A stretch of 64,000 nucleotides of DNA from Desulfococcaceae bacterium HSG9 (GCA_030378005.1 JAUCGF010000002.1:16127-80126); one strand, 5' to 3'. Positions 7,564 to 16,743 are shown, numbered from the stretch's first letter. Translations and numbers: made by a program. Notes: a model not told the origin generated them from the sequence alone.

Positions 7564-9441
7564 TCATATTTTCAGACCGACAGAGTTAAGCGTTTTTTCC
7601 GTTGGTATGCCATTTTTATCCCATCCCCTTGCTGAATAATAGGCATCTAACAGTTCATCAATCTCTTTTTTACTGATGCAATACCCTTTATTCGGCCCGC
7701 TTGGGGTTGGCTCTTCATAAAATCGCACAGGCGGATAATCAAAGTGACGGCCAAAGTCTTTTATTTCTCTTACCCAGATCATCCTTGTTAAATTCCATAC
7801 TTTTTCAGATACCTTGATAAGGTCATCCCATGTCATTTTTTTACCGGTGATAACACTATAAAGTTCAGCATAATTTTCGACTTCAAACCCAAGTTCCATC
7901 ATCTGGAGGCGGCAGCATCCCAAAAGGTCAAAGGCGGGCCGCGTATGTTGGGAATCAATGACAAATTGTGCCGAAGCCTCGCTATCAATCACGGCCTTGG
8001 GTCTTGTATCACTATCCGCTCCGGCCGATATAAGGTCATGAACATTGGTGGCCGCGCCTACGACATCATGCCCCAAAACCCAGGCACGATTATGATGCGC
8101 TCCAATATCCGCCGTCATATAGGCCAGCATCATGGAAGGCGCATTACGGCATTCATAGCCGGTCCACTCAAGGCCCTTGACATGAATGGCGAATTTTTCT
8201 GAGCCGTTCTTGATTTTTTCAGAAGCGACTTTAACGCCTTGGGCAAGCAGATCACCCAGCTCATTTTTTCTCAAACTCATGAGCTCTAAAAGATAAACAA
8301 CGGAGTCAAAATCACCGAATTTAACATTTTTCCCGATTGCTTCTTTTGTAATCAATCCTTTTTCAAAACATTCAATCACAAAGGCGGCCACAGAAGCTCC
8401 TGATATGGTATCAATGCCAAGTTCGTCACACAGATAATTGGTATAGGCGATTTCTTCTATACTTTCAAGCATACATGAGCCGCCAAACAAGGATATGGTT
8501 TCAAATTCAGGCCCTTCCATGAAGGCAGAGCCAAGCGCGGTTTTTGTTTTACCGTATTTACCACAGGGTGTGGGACAGCAATAGCAACCTTTGTCTGTAA
8601 TCTTTAAGCGTTCTAATACTTTTTTACCATTAATTTTATGGCAGTGGTCAATATGGGAAGTTTGAAAATTTTTCGCGGGAAAAGCTCCGACTTCATTGAC
8701 CCAATCGGTGATACCGGCAGTTCCTTCAGGAGTCCATCCCTTAAAGCCCGGTTTTTCAGATACTTTTTTAAAGGCTTCTTTCCCTTTGATATATGCTTTT
8801 TCAAGATCAAAAATCGGAATATTTCCCGTACCTTTGACAGCAATTGCCTTGATGTTCTTGGAGCCGAGGACAGCGCCAATACCGGTTCGTCCCGCCTGAC
8901 GCCCGAAATCATGCGAAATACAAGCAAATTTTACAAGTTTTTCTCCGGCAGGGCCGATGGTCAATATCTGAAAATCTTCACCCAAGTCTTTTTTCATCAT
9001 CTCTTCACAGGTGAGGGAGCCTTTTCCCCAATAGGTCTTGGCAGGCCTGATTTCGACTGTGTTATCCTGGATAAAAATATAGCTTGGAATTGCAGCTTTT
9101 CCGGTGATAACGGCCATATCATAGCCTGCATATTTTAAGGCCGGTCCAAAATGTCCTCCCATGTTTGAATCTGCATAGCCACCGGTTGCCGGAGACTTTG
9201 AACCGAAATGGGTTTTGCCGCTGGCCGGAAGAAAATGGCCGGACAGAGGGCCTGTGGCGATAATAAAAAGATTGTTCTCGCCTAAAGGATCGGTATCAGG
9301 TGGCAGTTCCTGATAAAGTGTTTTGGCTACAAAACCTCTGCCACCGATAAATTCAGCACACATTTTTTCAGATAACAGCTCCTTAATAATCTGATTCGCG
9401 CTAAGGTCAATCCGTAAAACTTTTCCTGCATATCCATCCAT
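7564..9441 (-). CDS. aor: Aldehyde:ferredoxin oxidoreductase (tungsten-dependent AOR family)
   Basis: A 625-residue protein that begins with the AOR N-terminal domain (MDGYAGKVLRIDL, FIGGRGF). The bis-pterin-binding stretch TGGYADSNMGGHFGP follows near residue 95. The [4Fe-4S] ligands are in GCYCCPTPCGKYG (about residue 295) with a fourth cysteine in LLGCCRLQ towards the C-terminus. The family oxidises aldehydes to carboxylic acids with ferredoxin in the cytoplasm, using tungstopterin. The gene is translationally coupled (TAATG) to the four-cluster ferredoxin gene in front of it, the probable electron acceptor. Confidence 0.92.
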   Translation of the reverse strand: MDGYAGKVLRIDLSANQIIKELLSEKMCAEFIGGRGFVAKTLYQELPPDTDPLGENNLFIIATGPLSGHFLPASGKTHFGSKSPATGGYADSNMGGHFGPALKYAGYDMAVITGKAAIPSYIFIQDNTVEIRPAKTYWGKGSLTCEEMMKKDLGEDFQILTIGPAGEKLVKFACISHDFGRQAGRTGIGAVLGSKNIKAIAVKGTGNIPIFDLEKAYIKGKEAFKKVSEKPGFKGWTPEGTAGITDWVNEVGAFPAKNFQTSHIDHCHKINGKKVLERLKITDKGCYCCPTPCGKYGKTKTALGSAFMEGPEFETISLFGGSCMLESIEEIAYTNYLCDELGIDTISGASVAAFVIECFEKGLITKEAIGKNVKFGDFDSVVYLLELMSLRKNELGDLLAQGVKVASEKIKNGSEKFAIHVKGLEWTGYECRNAPSMMLAYMTADIGAHHNRAWVLGHDVVGAATNVHDLISAGADSDTRPKAVIDSEASAQFVIDSQHTRPAFDLLGCCRLQMMELGFEVENYAELYSVITGKKMTWDDLIKVSEKVWNLTRMIWVREIKDFGRHFDYPPVRFYEEPTPSGPNKGYCISKKEIDELLDAYYSARGWDKNGIPTEKTLNSVGLKI

Positions 9442-9848
9442 TATTCACACTCCTCCGCAATTTGTTCCTGAGATATGATGATAGCTTCCCGAGGACATAC
9501 CTTGGCGCATTCCCCACATAAAATACACTTGGCCGGAATGTCATCTTCATTTTTAATAATCATGACATCATGGGGGCATGCCTCCACACATAGATGACAC
9601 TTAGTGCATTCATCCTCGTCAATTTGATAGATTCCATCTTGAAGAACAATAGCCTCAGTCGGGCAAACTTCGGCACACTCGCCGCATTGATCGCAAAAAT
9701 GGATTTGATAAACTCCCGGTTCAGGAAACAGTCCTTGAATTCTCAAGAGCGCCTTGGCCGGTGTCACCAGTTGGAAGTTTTTAATACTACAGGCAAGTTT
9801 GCAGACGCCACAGCCTGAACAATCAGCATGATTAAATTTTAATTTCAT
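9441..9848 (-). CDS. Four-cluster 4Fe-4S ferredoxin, AOR partner
   Basis: About 135 residues with four CxxCxxCxxxC motifs: CSGCGVCKLAC, CDQCGECAEVCP, CTKCHLCVEACP and CILCGECAKVCP. Sixteen cysteines could hold four [4Fe-4S] clusters. It resembles the iron-sulfur subunits encoded beside AOR genes in sulfate reducers. The start at 9848 (MKLKFNHADCSGC) was preferred over an upstream ATG at 9881 because the first motif then starts where the family starts; the ribosome-binding site is weak for both. Its stop shares an A with the AOR start. Confidence 0.87.
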   Translation of the reverse strand: MKLKFNHADCSGCGVCKLACSIKNFQLVTPAKALLRIQGLFPEPGVYQIHFCDQCGECAEVCPTEAIVLQDGIYQIDEDECTKCHLCVEACPHDVMIIKNEDDIPAKCILCGECAKVCPREAIIISQEQIAEECE

Positions 9849-10432
9849 TTGTAAAAGACCCCGCATTAAAATTGTATTCAAAATTCAGTAGATCGAAAAG
9901 GAACATGTAGGCTGGGTTTCGTTCCTCAACCTGTCAATTGAACGTTGTATCTGTCCTTTGAAATTCCGATTTTTTATTGATATGTGTCGGGCAGCTCAAT
10001 GATCGTATCGGCTAAAATGTGCAGGATGTCACTGCGTCCAAGGACGCTCATAACCAAACACATTGGATAACCATAAGCCCACCCATGTTCGATTCATCTG
10101 GCTTGATGTTGATAAAGAGTCAGTTCTCAGTTCACGATACGTATTGATTTATTACTGATAAAGCAGATTGTCAAGAATGATCAATGGAAAATATTTGGGA
10201 TTTGAAGGTTCCGCTTAAAATGAATATCGCCAGCGGGAAGAATTGGGCGGAGGCGCATTAGTTTAAAATGAATTCATTATTTCTATATTGACATTGATAA
10301 AAATAAAGTATTTATCGCTGGACATTCGAACTGAAACCGCCCATAATTGACAGTTGCTGTATGCGGGTGATTTTATTTTACGTCAATCCAATCTTAAGGA
10401 TGTTTTTCTAAGAATCACAAGGAGCAAATTAA
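9849..10432. other. Divergent intergenic region
   Basis: This 0.58-kb gap separates the minus-strand AOR operon from the plus-strand ABC permease. No coding sequence was recognised. Near 9886 a CAGTAGATCGAAAA motif, shared with the elements at 12096, 31313, 34777 and 41559, precedes a GGCTGGGTTTCG stretch like the CCCACCCT palindromes. No clear promoter was identified. The ATPase usually encoded before an ABC-2 permease is absent. Confidence 0.5.
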
Positions 10433-11236
10433 ATGAGTGAATCCACTGCGGTTGTTCATATAAATGTTGATCCGCCTGTTTTTTTAAAGCGACTTTACAG
10501 TGTCTGGTTTCGTCATTTTCGTGTATATACCAAAAGTCTGTTCAGCAACGGTTTCCCGCCTTTTGTCGAACCGCTTATATTTTTGGCCGGAATCGGTCTG
10601 GGGTTGGGGCGCTATGTGGGAATGATCGAGGGAGTGAGCTATATTATGTTTCTCGCTTCAGGAATTATCGTTCCGCCGGCCATGTTTACATCCTCTTTTG
10701 AATGCACGTTCGGAACGTTTATCCGCCTTGAATTTGATAAAGTTTATGATGGCATGGTTTCGGCTTCGCTGACGGTTCGGGACATTTTTATCGGCGAAAT
10801 GCTTTTTGCCGGGACCAAGGCTTGCTTTTTTTCAGGTGCGGTTCTAAGCGTGGTTGCCTGTTTTGGCCTGATTCAGTCGCCCATGGCGATATTCACCCCG
10901 TTAATAGGATTTCTGACCGGCCTTATGTTTGCCGCACTGGCGCTTTTTATCACCTCTTTTGTGCGTAATATCAACCAATTCAACTTTTTTTTCACCGGCT
11001 TGATGACGCCCATGTTCTTTTTTTCGGGAATTGTTTTTCCGTTGGAAAGTCTGCCGCAATACGCGCAATATATTGCCGCGCTGTTTCCGCTGACACATGC
11101 GGTGGCTCTGGTGCGGGCATTTTGTTTCAATCGATTGGAACCGGCACTGCTGTTAAATCTTTTGTATATGATTATTTTTATAGCTGTTTTTGGTGCGCTG
11201 GCGATCAAACGGCTGACGTTGAGAGTGATTGATTAA
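10433..11236 (+). CDS. ABC-2 type transporter permease (NodJ/DrrB-like)
   Basis: A 267-residue membrane protein with about six hydrophobic helices and the ABC-2 membrane fold. An N-terminal cytoplasmic helix precedes PFVEPLIFLAGIGLGLG, and the conserved PMFFFSGIVFPLESLP precedes the last helices. NodJ-like permeases pair with an ATPase to export polysaccharides, drugs or lipids. No ABC ATPase gene lies next to it; the gene before it is divergent and the one after encodes an ATP-grasp enzyme, 3 bp downstream. The ATPase must be supplied from elsewhere or the system is incomplete. Confidence 0.82.
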   Translation: MSESTAVVHINVDPPVFLKRLYSVWFRHFRVYTKSLFSNGFPPFVEPLIFLAGIGLGLGRYVGMIEGVSYIMFLASGIIVPPAMFTSSFECTFGTFIRLEFDKVYDGMVSASLTVRDIFIGEMLFAGTKACFFSGAVLSVVACFGLIQSPMAIFTPLIGFLTGLMFAALALFITSFVRNINQFNFFFTGLMTPMFFFSGIVFPLESLPQYAQYIAALFPLTHAVALVRAFCFNRLEPALLLNLLYMIIFIAVFGALAIKRLTLRVID

Positions 11237-11239
11237 GAT

Positions 11240-12025
11240 ATGTTAAATCCGCTAAAAGTGGTAGCTTTGGAAAGGCGCCTTGAAAAATGCCGTAATATCA
11301 TCACACTGGGAGTGCGTACCAACTTTGATGATTATGATGACGAAGCGGCCGAATTAATACGGACATCGGCAAAAATTTATTATCCGACGGTGTTTTATGC
11401 CGATCTGTTTGATGCTGCCGGGAAACAGACATTTCCCAGTTATCACACTTATAAATGTGTTCAGGATAAAATCAAACAAACGGCTTTATTTCAATTGCTT
11501 AAAATCCCCCATCCTCGTACAAGAGTGTTTTATGGCAAGTATCAGAAAAAGGCGATCACCCGGCATTTCAAATTTCCGTTTATCGCTAAAATTCCCCGCG
11601 GTTCGGCTATGGGTAGAGGGGTTTGGTTAATTAAAAATGAAGTTCAACTGCGATCTTATTGTCAAGAGCCTTTTCCGGCTTATATTCAGGAATATCTGCC
11701 TGCTGACCGGGATATTCGGGTTGTGGTTATCGGCCAACAGTGTGTACATGCCTATCAGCGCATCGCCCCGGCCGGTGATTTCCGAAGTAATGTGGCGGTC
11801 GGCGGCACTATTGATTTAAGCCCGCCGCCTGATGAAGCCGTTGAACTGGCTGTTCGCGCAGCTCAGGCGTGTCAATGGGATGATGTGGGTATTGATATCA
11901 TCCGATATGATAAAGCCTATTATATTCTTGAAGCAAATATGAAATATGGTAAAGAAGGGTTCCGATCCGCCGGAATCGATTATATTCAATTAATGGAAAA
12001 GCTGATTGATGATGGGAAAATATAA
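11240..12025 (+). CDS. RimK-type ATP-grasp ligase
   Basis: A 261-residue protein with the ATP-grasp order of elements: FPFIAKIPRGSAMGRGVWL (phosphate-binding loop), AYIQEYLPADRDIRVVVIG (nucleotide and metal region) and GIDIIRYDKAYYILEANMKYG (metal ligands E and N). This is closest to the RimK / glutathione-synthetase-like group, which joins a carboxyl group to an amine through an acyl phosphate. The first ~80 residues are a variable pre-grasp domain. It starts 3 bp after the ABC permease stop and is probably co-transcribed. The substrate is unknown. Confidence 0.8.
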   Translation: MLNPLKVVALERRLEKCRNIITLGVRTNFDDYDDEAAELIRTSAKIYYPTVFYADLFDAAGKQTFPSYHTYKCVQDKIKQTALFQLLKIPHPRTRVFYGKYQKKAITRHFKFPFIAKIPRGSAMGRGVWLIKNEVQLRSYCQEPFPAYIQEYLPADRDIRVVVIGQQCVHAYQRIAPAGDFRSNVAVGGTIDLSPPPDEAVELAVRAAQACQWDDVGIDIIRYDKAYYILEANMKYGKEGFRSAGIDYIQLMEKLIDDGKI

Positions 12026-12058
12026 ATTATAAGTTTTAAGTTAAAAGTTTCAAGTTAA
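12026..12058. repeat. AAGTTTTAAGTT heptamer-type repeat
   Basis: An imperfect tandem array of 7-bp units (TTTAAGT / TTCAAGT) directly after the ATP-grasp stop codon. Similar arrays occur at 4044-4076, 19451-19485, 32521-32550, 41764-41808 and 45186-45216, always touching a start or stop codon. Confidence 0.6.
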
Positions 12059-12095
12059 GCAAAAAGGATCGACACTGTTGACGCTGTTCGGGTTC

Positions 12096-12142
12096 TGCAC
12101 TCCTTTGGCTGTATTTCATACACTTTTCGATCTACTGATATT
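12096..12142 (-). repeat. CAGTAGATCGAAAA-family repeat
   Basis: On the minus strand this reads ATATCAGTAGATCGAAAAGT, then TGTATGAAATACAGCCAAAG and GAGTGC. It is nearly identical to the elements at 31313 and 41559 and shares its end with 34777. Confidence 0.7.
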
Positions 12143-12183
12143 GATAAAACCCAGGTGTTTTCTCTTTAATGCAGCGGTCAGTC

Positions 12184-12211
12184 AGCCGGGGGACTGTGAC
12201 ATCCCCCGGCT
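12184..12211. terminator. Bidirectional hairpin terminator candidate
   Basis: AGCCGGGGGA (12184-12193) and its complement TCCCCCGGCT (12202-12211) form a perfect 10-bp GC-rich stem with an 8-nt loop. It lies between the convergent ATP-grasp and rubrerythrin genes. T-runs are poor on both sides, so termination efficiency is uncertain. Confidence 0.6.
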
Positions 12212-12229
12212 ATCCGACCACACGACATT

Positions 12230-12778
12230 TTATCCGAAGTATCTTTTTAAAAGACCTTGAAACGCCTGTCCGTGGCGGGCTTCATCTTTGCACATTTCAT
12301 GAACGGTGTCATGAATAGCATCATATCCTAGCTCTTTGGCTCTTGTCGCGATAGCTTTTTTACCTTTGCAGGCACCGTTTTCGGCCGCGACTCTGGCTTT
12401 CAGATTCTCTTTGGTATCCGCGACAAGCACTTCTCCAAGCAGTTCCGCGAATTTTGAAGCATGTTCCGCCTCTTCAAAAGCGATTCTTTTGTATGCTTCG
12501 GCCACTTCCGGATAACCTTCTCTATCCGCCTGACGGCTCATCGCAAGGTACATCCCCACTTCGGTGCATTCGCCGGTGAAGTTCGCTCTTAAACCTTCAA
12601 CAACTTCTGCATCCATATCTTTGGCGACTCCTATTACGTGTTCATCCGCCCATGTTAATTCTTCATCACCGCTTTGCTCATTGAATTTATCAGCAGAAGC
12701 TTTACATTGCGGACATTCCTTTGGGGGAGCGTCACCTTCATAAACATAACCACAAACTGAACATGTAAACTTTTTCAT
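12230..12778 (-). CDS. Reverse rubrerythrin (NADH peroxidase-type)
   Basis: A 182-residue protein. The rubredoxin-like FeS4 domain is N-terminal ([20 protein letters not shown]), and the ferritin-like diiron domain follows with [27 protein letters not shown] and [11 protein letters not shown]. This reversed order is the hallmark of reverse rubrerythrins, which reduce hydrogen peroxide and oxygen in anaerobes. It is cytoplasmic and monocistronic, convergent with the ATP-grasp gene and divergent from the pseudopilin operon. The ~300-bp divergent region up to 13085 is very AT-rich and probably holds both promoters, but no operator was recognised. Confidence 0.92.
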   Translation of the reverse strand: MKKFTCSVCGYVYEGDAPPKECPQCKASADKFNEQSGDEELTWADEHVIGVAKDMDAEVVEGLRANFTGECTEVGMYLAMSRQADREGYPEVAEAYKRIAFEEAEHASKFAELLGEVLVADTKENLKARVAAENGACKGKKAIATRAKELGYDAIHDTVHEMCKDEARHGQAFQGLLKRYFG

Positions 12779-13085
12779 ATCTATCTCCGTCTTTAGTAAT
12801 TAGTGTAAAAAATGATAATCAGGTATAGATTTCCTGATAAAATGAAATATGATATTAATGATATATTTTTTATTTGTAAAGTATTTTTTTACTCAACGGA
12901 AACATCGCATTGTACAAATATAATATTTTCATCTAAATTACTGTACAAATCAAAACAAGACTGTCAAAGTTTCAGTTTGGCTTGATTTAATTAAAAAAAA
13001 TACCTATTTTATATTTATAGGCAAAGTGTTACGGAACAACTTGAAACTGACGAGCTATTTATATAAACAAATATTTGGAGGTGCA

Positions 13086-13526
13086 ATGAAAAACAAAAGA
13101 ATGTTAAAATTGAATAACGCCGGTTTTACGTTGATTGAATTGATGGTGGTTATTGTGATTCTGGGGATTTTGGCCATGTATATCGGTCCCAAGATTATGG
13201 GGCGCCCGGATGAAGCTAAACAGGTGAAAGCCAGGATGGATATCGCCAGTTTGGAAACCGCCCTGAAATTGTACAAACTGGATTTGGGTAGCTATCCGGC
13301 TGACATACAGGAATTAGTCACCCCTCCGGCAACAGAAAATAGCGGGAAATGGCGTAAGGGCGGTTATCTTGAGAAATCCAAAGTCCCCAATGACCCATGG
13401 GATTATGAATACATCTACAGGTCTCCGGGTGTGAACGGTGATTTTGATATTGTCAGTTATGGCGCTGACGGTGTCCAAGGGGGCGAAGGCAAAGATCGGG
13501 ATATTAATAACTGGGACGTCGAGTAG
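13086..13526 (+). CDS. gspG: Type II secretion major pseudopilin GspG
   Basis: About 146 residues with a short basic leader ending in G, then the prepilin peptidase site and N-helix (G-FTLIELMVVIVILGILAM). The GspG-specific C-terminal part has ETALKLYKLDLGSYP, a DPW motif in VPNDPWDYEYIY, and the calcium-site SYGADGVQGGEGKDRDINNW. The start at 13086 was chosen over 13026 because GGAGG lies about 7 bp upstream and it gives the usual short leader. It is the first gene of gspG-H-I-J-K; the pseudopilus acts like a piston in secretion across the outer membrane. Confidence 0.95.
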   Translation: MKNKRMLKLNNAGFTLIELMVVIVILGILAMYIGPKIMGRPDEAKQVKARMDIASLETALKLYKLDLGSYPADIQELVTPPATENSGKWRKGGYLEKSKVPNDPWDYEYIYRSPGVNGDFDIVSYGADGVQGGEGKDRDINNWDVE

Positions 13527-13544
13527 CCATAGGTGTTTGTCAGG

Positions 13545-14048
13545 ATGAAGGCACAACATCAAAACGGTTTTACGCTCATAGAACTGATCGTTGTTATGAC
13601 CTTGATCAGTATTATGTTATTTTTTGCGATTCCGCGTTTCCGTCAGACGGTTATTTCAGATGGCGGCAAAAAAGCGGCCCGCCAGATTATGATGCGGGTT
13701 CCGTTGCTAAAAGACAAGGCGGTGCGCGAACAGAAACGCTATGAACTCCATATTGATCTTGAAAGCAATCGGATATGGTCCACAAATGAAGCCATGACCG
13801 AAGATGCGCTTTCACAGGCTGAGGAAAACGCTTTTGAAGTGGATTCCGGCATCCGTTTTACTGATGTCGAATATCCGCTGACAGGGAAAATCAGCAGCGG
13901 CATCGCCACAATATCCTTTTATAAGAAAGGATATTCCGATAAAGCGATCATTCATATTGATGATGAGGATAGCGAAATTCAGCGCAGTTTATTGATTGAG
14001 CCTTTTTTTTCCACAGTAAAGCTATATGAAACCTACGAAGAATTTTGA
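13545..14048 (+). CDS. gspH: Type II secretion minor pseudopilin GspH
   Basis: About 167 residues with a class III leader and cleavage site in QNGFTLIELIVVMTLISIML, followed by a beta-rich periplasmic domain. Its position straight after gspG and before gspI supports GspH. The ATG at 13545 with a weak AGGTG upstream is used; a GTG at 13533 is also in frame. The 3' end overlaps gspI by 23 bp. Confidence 0.85.
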   Translation: MKAQHQNGFTLIELIVVMTLISIMLFFAIPRFRQTVISDGGKKAARQIMMRVPLLKDKAVREQKRYELHIDLESNRIWSTNEAMTEDALSQAEENAFEVDSGIRFTDVEYPLTGKISSGIATISFYKKGYSDKAIIHIDDEDSEIQRSLLIEPFFSTVKLYETYEEF

Positions 14049-14448
14049 ACTGCATATAGTCAGAAATCACACCGGTTTTACGCTTCTGGAAGTAATGGTG
14101 GCTTTATCAATCATAGCCATTGCGCTGACTAGTGTTTACAAGTTGCACGGCCAAACGATTGATATGTTCAATGACATCAAATTTTATACATCAGCACCTT
14201 TGCTGGCTCAGAGCAAAATGGCTGAAATTGAAACTATGGACGCTGATGACCTAAGTGATAACAGCGGAGATTTTGGCGACGATTTCCCTGGTTTCAACTG
14301 GCAGGTAACGGTCAATGAAGTTGAGTCCGAATTGCTTGATACTTATGCCGAAAATCTTAAACGCATTGACCTGACGGTCTCTTTGAACGATGAGCAATTT
14401 ACCTATCATTTCAGAAAATATCATCTTATGACAGATGTTGGAGAGTGA
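14026..14448 (+). CDS. gspI: Type II secretion minor pseudopilin GspI
   Basis: A 140-residue protein with the prepilin motif HTGFTLLEVMVALSIIAIAL and the conserved downstream LLAQSKMAEIE typical of GspI. It starts inside gspH, implying translational coupling. GspI, J and K form the pseudopilus tip. After its stop come two palindromic repeats that push gspJ about 210 bp away. Confidence 0.9.
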   Translation: MKPTKNFELHIVRNHTGFTLLEVMVALSIIAIALTSVYKLHGQTIDMFNDIKFYTSAPLLAQSKMAEIETMDADDLSDNSGDFGDDFPGFNWQVTVNEVESELLDTYAENLKRIDLTVSLNDEQFTYHFRKYHLMTDVGE

Positions 14449-14467
14449 TAAGTTTCAAGTTATTTTC

Positions 14468-14590
14468 GGCTACCGACATAAGACGGGACAGATGTAGAGC
14501 GGAAAGCCGTTCCGCTTTTCGCAGTGCGGCTATTAACGACGCGGGACGGCTTCCCGCGCTACATAAGTGTCCCGCCTTATGCTGGTAGCC
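14468..14590. repeat. GGCTACC palindromic element, family 2, copy A
   Basis: A 123-bp element starting GGCTACCGACATAAGACGGG and ending CCCGCCTTATGCTGGTAGCC, with two inner hairpins around GCGGAAAGCCGTTCCGC and GCGGGACGGCTTCCCGC. It interrupts the gsp operon between gspI and gspJ. Copy B is at 17468 (inverted) and a diverged copy C at 58896. Confidence 0.85.
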
Positions 14591-14603
14591 TTATTTTCTA
14601 TTT

Positions 14604-14637
14604 AGAAATCAGGTTTTTTTGAAAAAACCTGATTTCT
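14604..14637. repeat. Perfect hairpin between gspI and gspJ
   Basis: AGAAATCAGGTTTTTT folds onto AAAAAACCTGATTTCT with a 2-nt loop. It could act as a partial terminator within the operon or be a further mobile palindrome; a similar AAATCGGGTTTTT hairpin lies at 4517-4546. Confidence 0.6.
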
Positions 14638-14660
14638 TGTGACAAGGCAAAGACGGCAAA

Positions 14661-15404
14661 ATGATCTCCGAATATGGCCATCACGGCTTTCCCACACAAA
14701 AACACCTGAACTCCTCCGCTTTCACACTTCTTGAAATTATGATTGCCATTTTTATTTTTGCAATCATTGTCACAACTATTTTTGGATCATTTAATTATCT
14801 CTATTCCAATCCCGAATCATTAAAGCGTGATTTGAAAAACTACACAATGGCTAAAAATTGTTTCAATCGGATGATTGCAGACCTTGAATCCTTGAAGATA
14901 GCGCCCGCAATGTTCTATAAGCCGCCGGATATGGATAGCGATCCGGATCCGTACCGTGTGCAGGGTGATGGCTATCCGGCAAATGAGTCTGGCTTGGGGC
15001 GTCTCCGTTTCGCATCCATGGCCCATCTTCCGTTAGGAGAGGATAAGCGTGAGGGAGTTGCCGAAATTATCTATTATCTTCAGGAAAGTGATGAAGAAGG
15101 TGCTGGCTATTTATTAAGACGTGCGGATCAATTGCATCCTTATGAACCCTTTGAAGAAAAAAGCAGCGACCCGTTGCTATGTGAGGGCGTTAAAGTGCTG
15201 ACATTCACTTATATTGATGATGAAGAGGAAGAACACGAAAATTGGGATTCTGAAGAAGACAGCTATAAATACGCCACTCCTCGGATCATTCGGATTCAAC
15301 TGATATTGCAAACCGGCACGAACAACACGGAAGATGAAGACGATAACGGCCTTTTATTTGAAACCCAGGTGAAACTTCCAATCTGGCGTGAAGGGAAAGA
15401 GTAG
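14661..15404 (+). CDS. gspJ: Type II secretion minor pseudopilin GspJ
   Basis: A 247-residue protein with prepilin motif SSAFTLLEIMIAIFIFAIIV; the residue before F is alanine rather than the usual glycine. A large periplasmic domain follows, rich in acidic residues (DDEEEEHENWDSEED). Length and position between gspI and gspK agree with GspJ. The TAG stop is 3 bp before the TTG start of gspK. Confidence 0.85.
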   Translation: MISEYGHHGFPTQKHLNSSAFTLLEIMIAIFIFAIIVTTIFGSFNYLYSNPESLKRDLKNYTMAKNCFNRMIADLESLKIAPAMFYKPPDMDSDPDPYRVQGDGYPANESGLGRLRFASMAHLPLGEDKREGVAEIIYYLQESDEEGAGYLLRRADQLHPYEPFEEKSSDPLLCEGVKVLTFTYIDDEEEEHENWDSEEDSYKYATPRIIRIQLILQTGTNNTEDEDDNGLLFETQVKLPIWREGKE

Positions 15405-15407
15405 CAA

Positions 15408-16571
15408 TTGAAGTTTAAAACGCTTAAATTCGCCGATATTAAAAACCGCAAAAACTTGTTGCCAGCGGCCGGTTCAATCAAAAATAATCGTGGCATGGCG
15501 TTATTGCTGACTTTGACAATCATTACATTGTTAGTTGTCGTTACCCTTGAATTTAACCGTAAAGTGCGCACAGCCGTATTTGCCACAGCCACTTCGCGCG
15601 ACCGATTGACATTAACTTATAAGGCTTCATCCGGAATCAACCTGGCCATGGCTGTCTTGCTGAAAGACAAAAAGGATTCCAAAATAGATTCCATTCAGGA
15701 AGACTGGGCCAATCCCGATAAACTTAAAGAAATTGCCGCGGATATTCCTTTTGAAGATGGCAAGCTTGAAATTAAGATCAGTGATGAACGGGCGCGCATC
15801 CAAATAAACGCTCTAATAAAATATCCCCAAGGTTCAGCGCCCAATGACGCCCAGATGTTTTTGTGGGATCGCCTTTTAACCAATCTTGCCAAACAGATTG
15901 AAGAAGCCGATACCGAAAAAGACAGCGAAGAGGATGAAGTCGAACCGCGGGCGATTGTCAATTCGCTTAAAGATTGGCTTGACTTTGGTGACGATGACGC
16001 TATCACCGGTTTAAACGGAGCCGAATCCGATTATTATCAAGGTCTTGAACCTCCGTATGAATGTAAAAACGGCCCGATTACCCATATCAGTGAACTGATG
16101 CAAGTGAAAGGGGTTACAGCGGCATTATATAAAGATGGCGAAGACGAAAATGCTCCCGGACTGGCTGACTTTGTAACTATCTATGGCGCTCAAGCCCGTG
16201 GTGGCGGCCGATTTAGTTTTGATGGCAAAATTAATATCAATACGGCGGAACTGCCCGTGTTAATGGCCCTTTTACCGGCGGATCAGGATGTTGAAGCGCT
16301 TGCTCAGGCTATGTATGACTATCGGGCGGAAATGTCCGAAGAAAACTATGTGAACGACCTGAAAAGTCCGACTTGGTATAAAAAAGCCGATGGCTTAAAC
16401 AATATTACCATAGACCCCAAATTGATCACCACAACCAGCGACCTTTTCAGAATTGAGGCCGTGGCTGCCCAGCATGATGTTGTTAAAAAAGTTATCGCCG
16501 TCCTAGAACGCGTGAAAGATAAAAAATCGGGAAAATACAATTGCCGGATTTTAAGCTGGGAGCCGTTTTAA
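15408..16571 (+). CDS. gspK: Type II secretion minor pseudopilin GspK
   Basis: A 387-residue protein, the largest pseudopilin. After a ~25-residue leader the processing region NNRGMALLLTLTIITLLVV leads into the N-helix; as usual in GspK the glutamate at position +5 is missing. Typical GspK motifs are ISDERARIQINAL, LKDWLDFGDDD and GKININTAELPVLMALLP in a helix-hairpin-helix-like part. It starts with TTG behind GGGAAAGAG. It caps the pseudopilus tip. No gspL, M or N follows in the window. Confidence 0.9.
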   Translation: MKFKTLKFADIKNRKNLLPAAGSIKNNRGMALLLTLTIITLLVVVTLEFNRKVRTAVFATATSRDRLTLTYKASSGINLAMAVLLKDKKDSKIDSIQEDWANPDKLKEIAADIPFEDGKLEIKISDERARIQINALIKYPQGSAPNDAQMFLWDRLLTNLAKQIEEADTEKDSEEDEVEPRAIVNSLKDWLDFGDDDAITGLNGAESDYYQGLEPPYECKNGPITHISELMQVKGVTAALYKDGEDENAPGLADFVTIYGAQARGGGRFSFDGKININTAELPVLMALLPADQDVEALAQAMYDYRAEMSEENYVNDLKSPTWYKKADGLNNITIDPKLITTTSDLFRIEAVAAQHDVVKKVIAVLERVKDKKSGKYNCRILSWEPF

Positions 16572-16685
16572 ACTGAAAGCCCGCTTTTCCTGTTTTGTAA
16601 TATTTTGCTTTACTAATATTTATTTTTTCATTACAATATGAAGTATTTCAATATACCGATCGTATCAGGATTTTCTGAAACAGAA

Positions 16686-16711
16686 GGAGTGCAAGCTAAA
16701 GCTCGCACTCC
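16686..16711. repeat. GGAGTGC palindrome
   Basis: GGAGTGCAAGCT / AGCTCGCACTCC with a 2-nt loop forms a 12-bp imperfect stem. It is the smallest member of the GGAGTGC...GCACTCC family seen at 41597, 47287, 53349, 53446, 53738, 55359 and 56102. It may also terminate the gsp transcript. Confidence 0.7.
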
Positions 16712-16743
16712 TCTATTACGAATAAAAGAAAGGTTTCCTTGTT

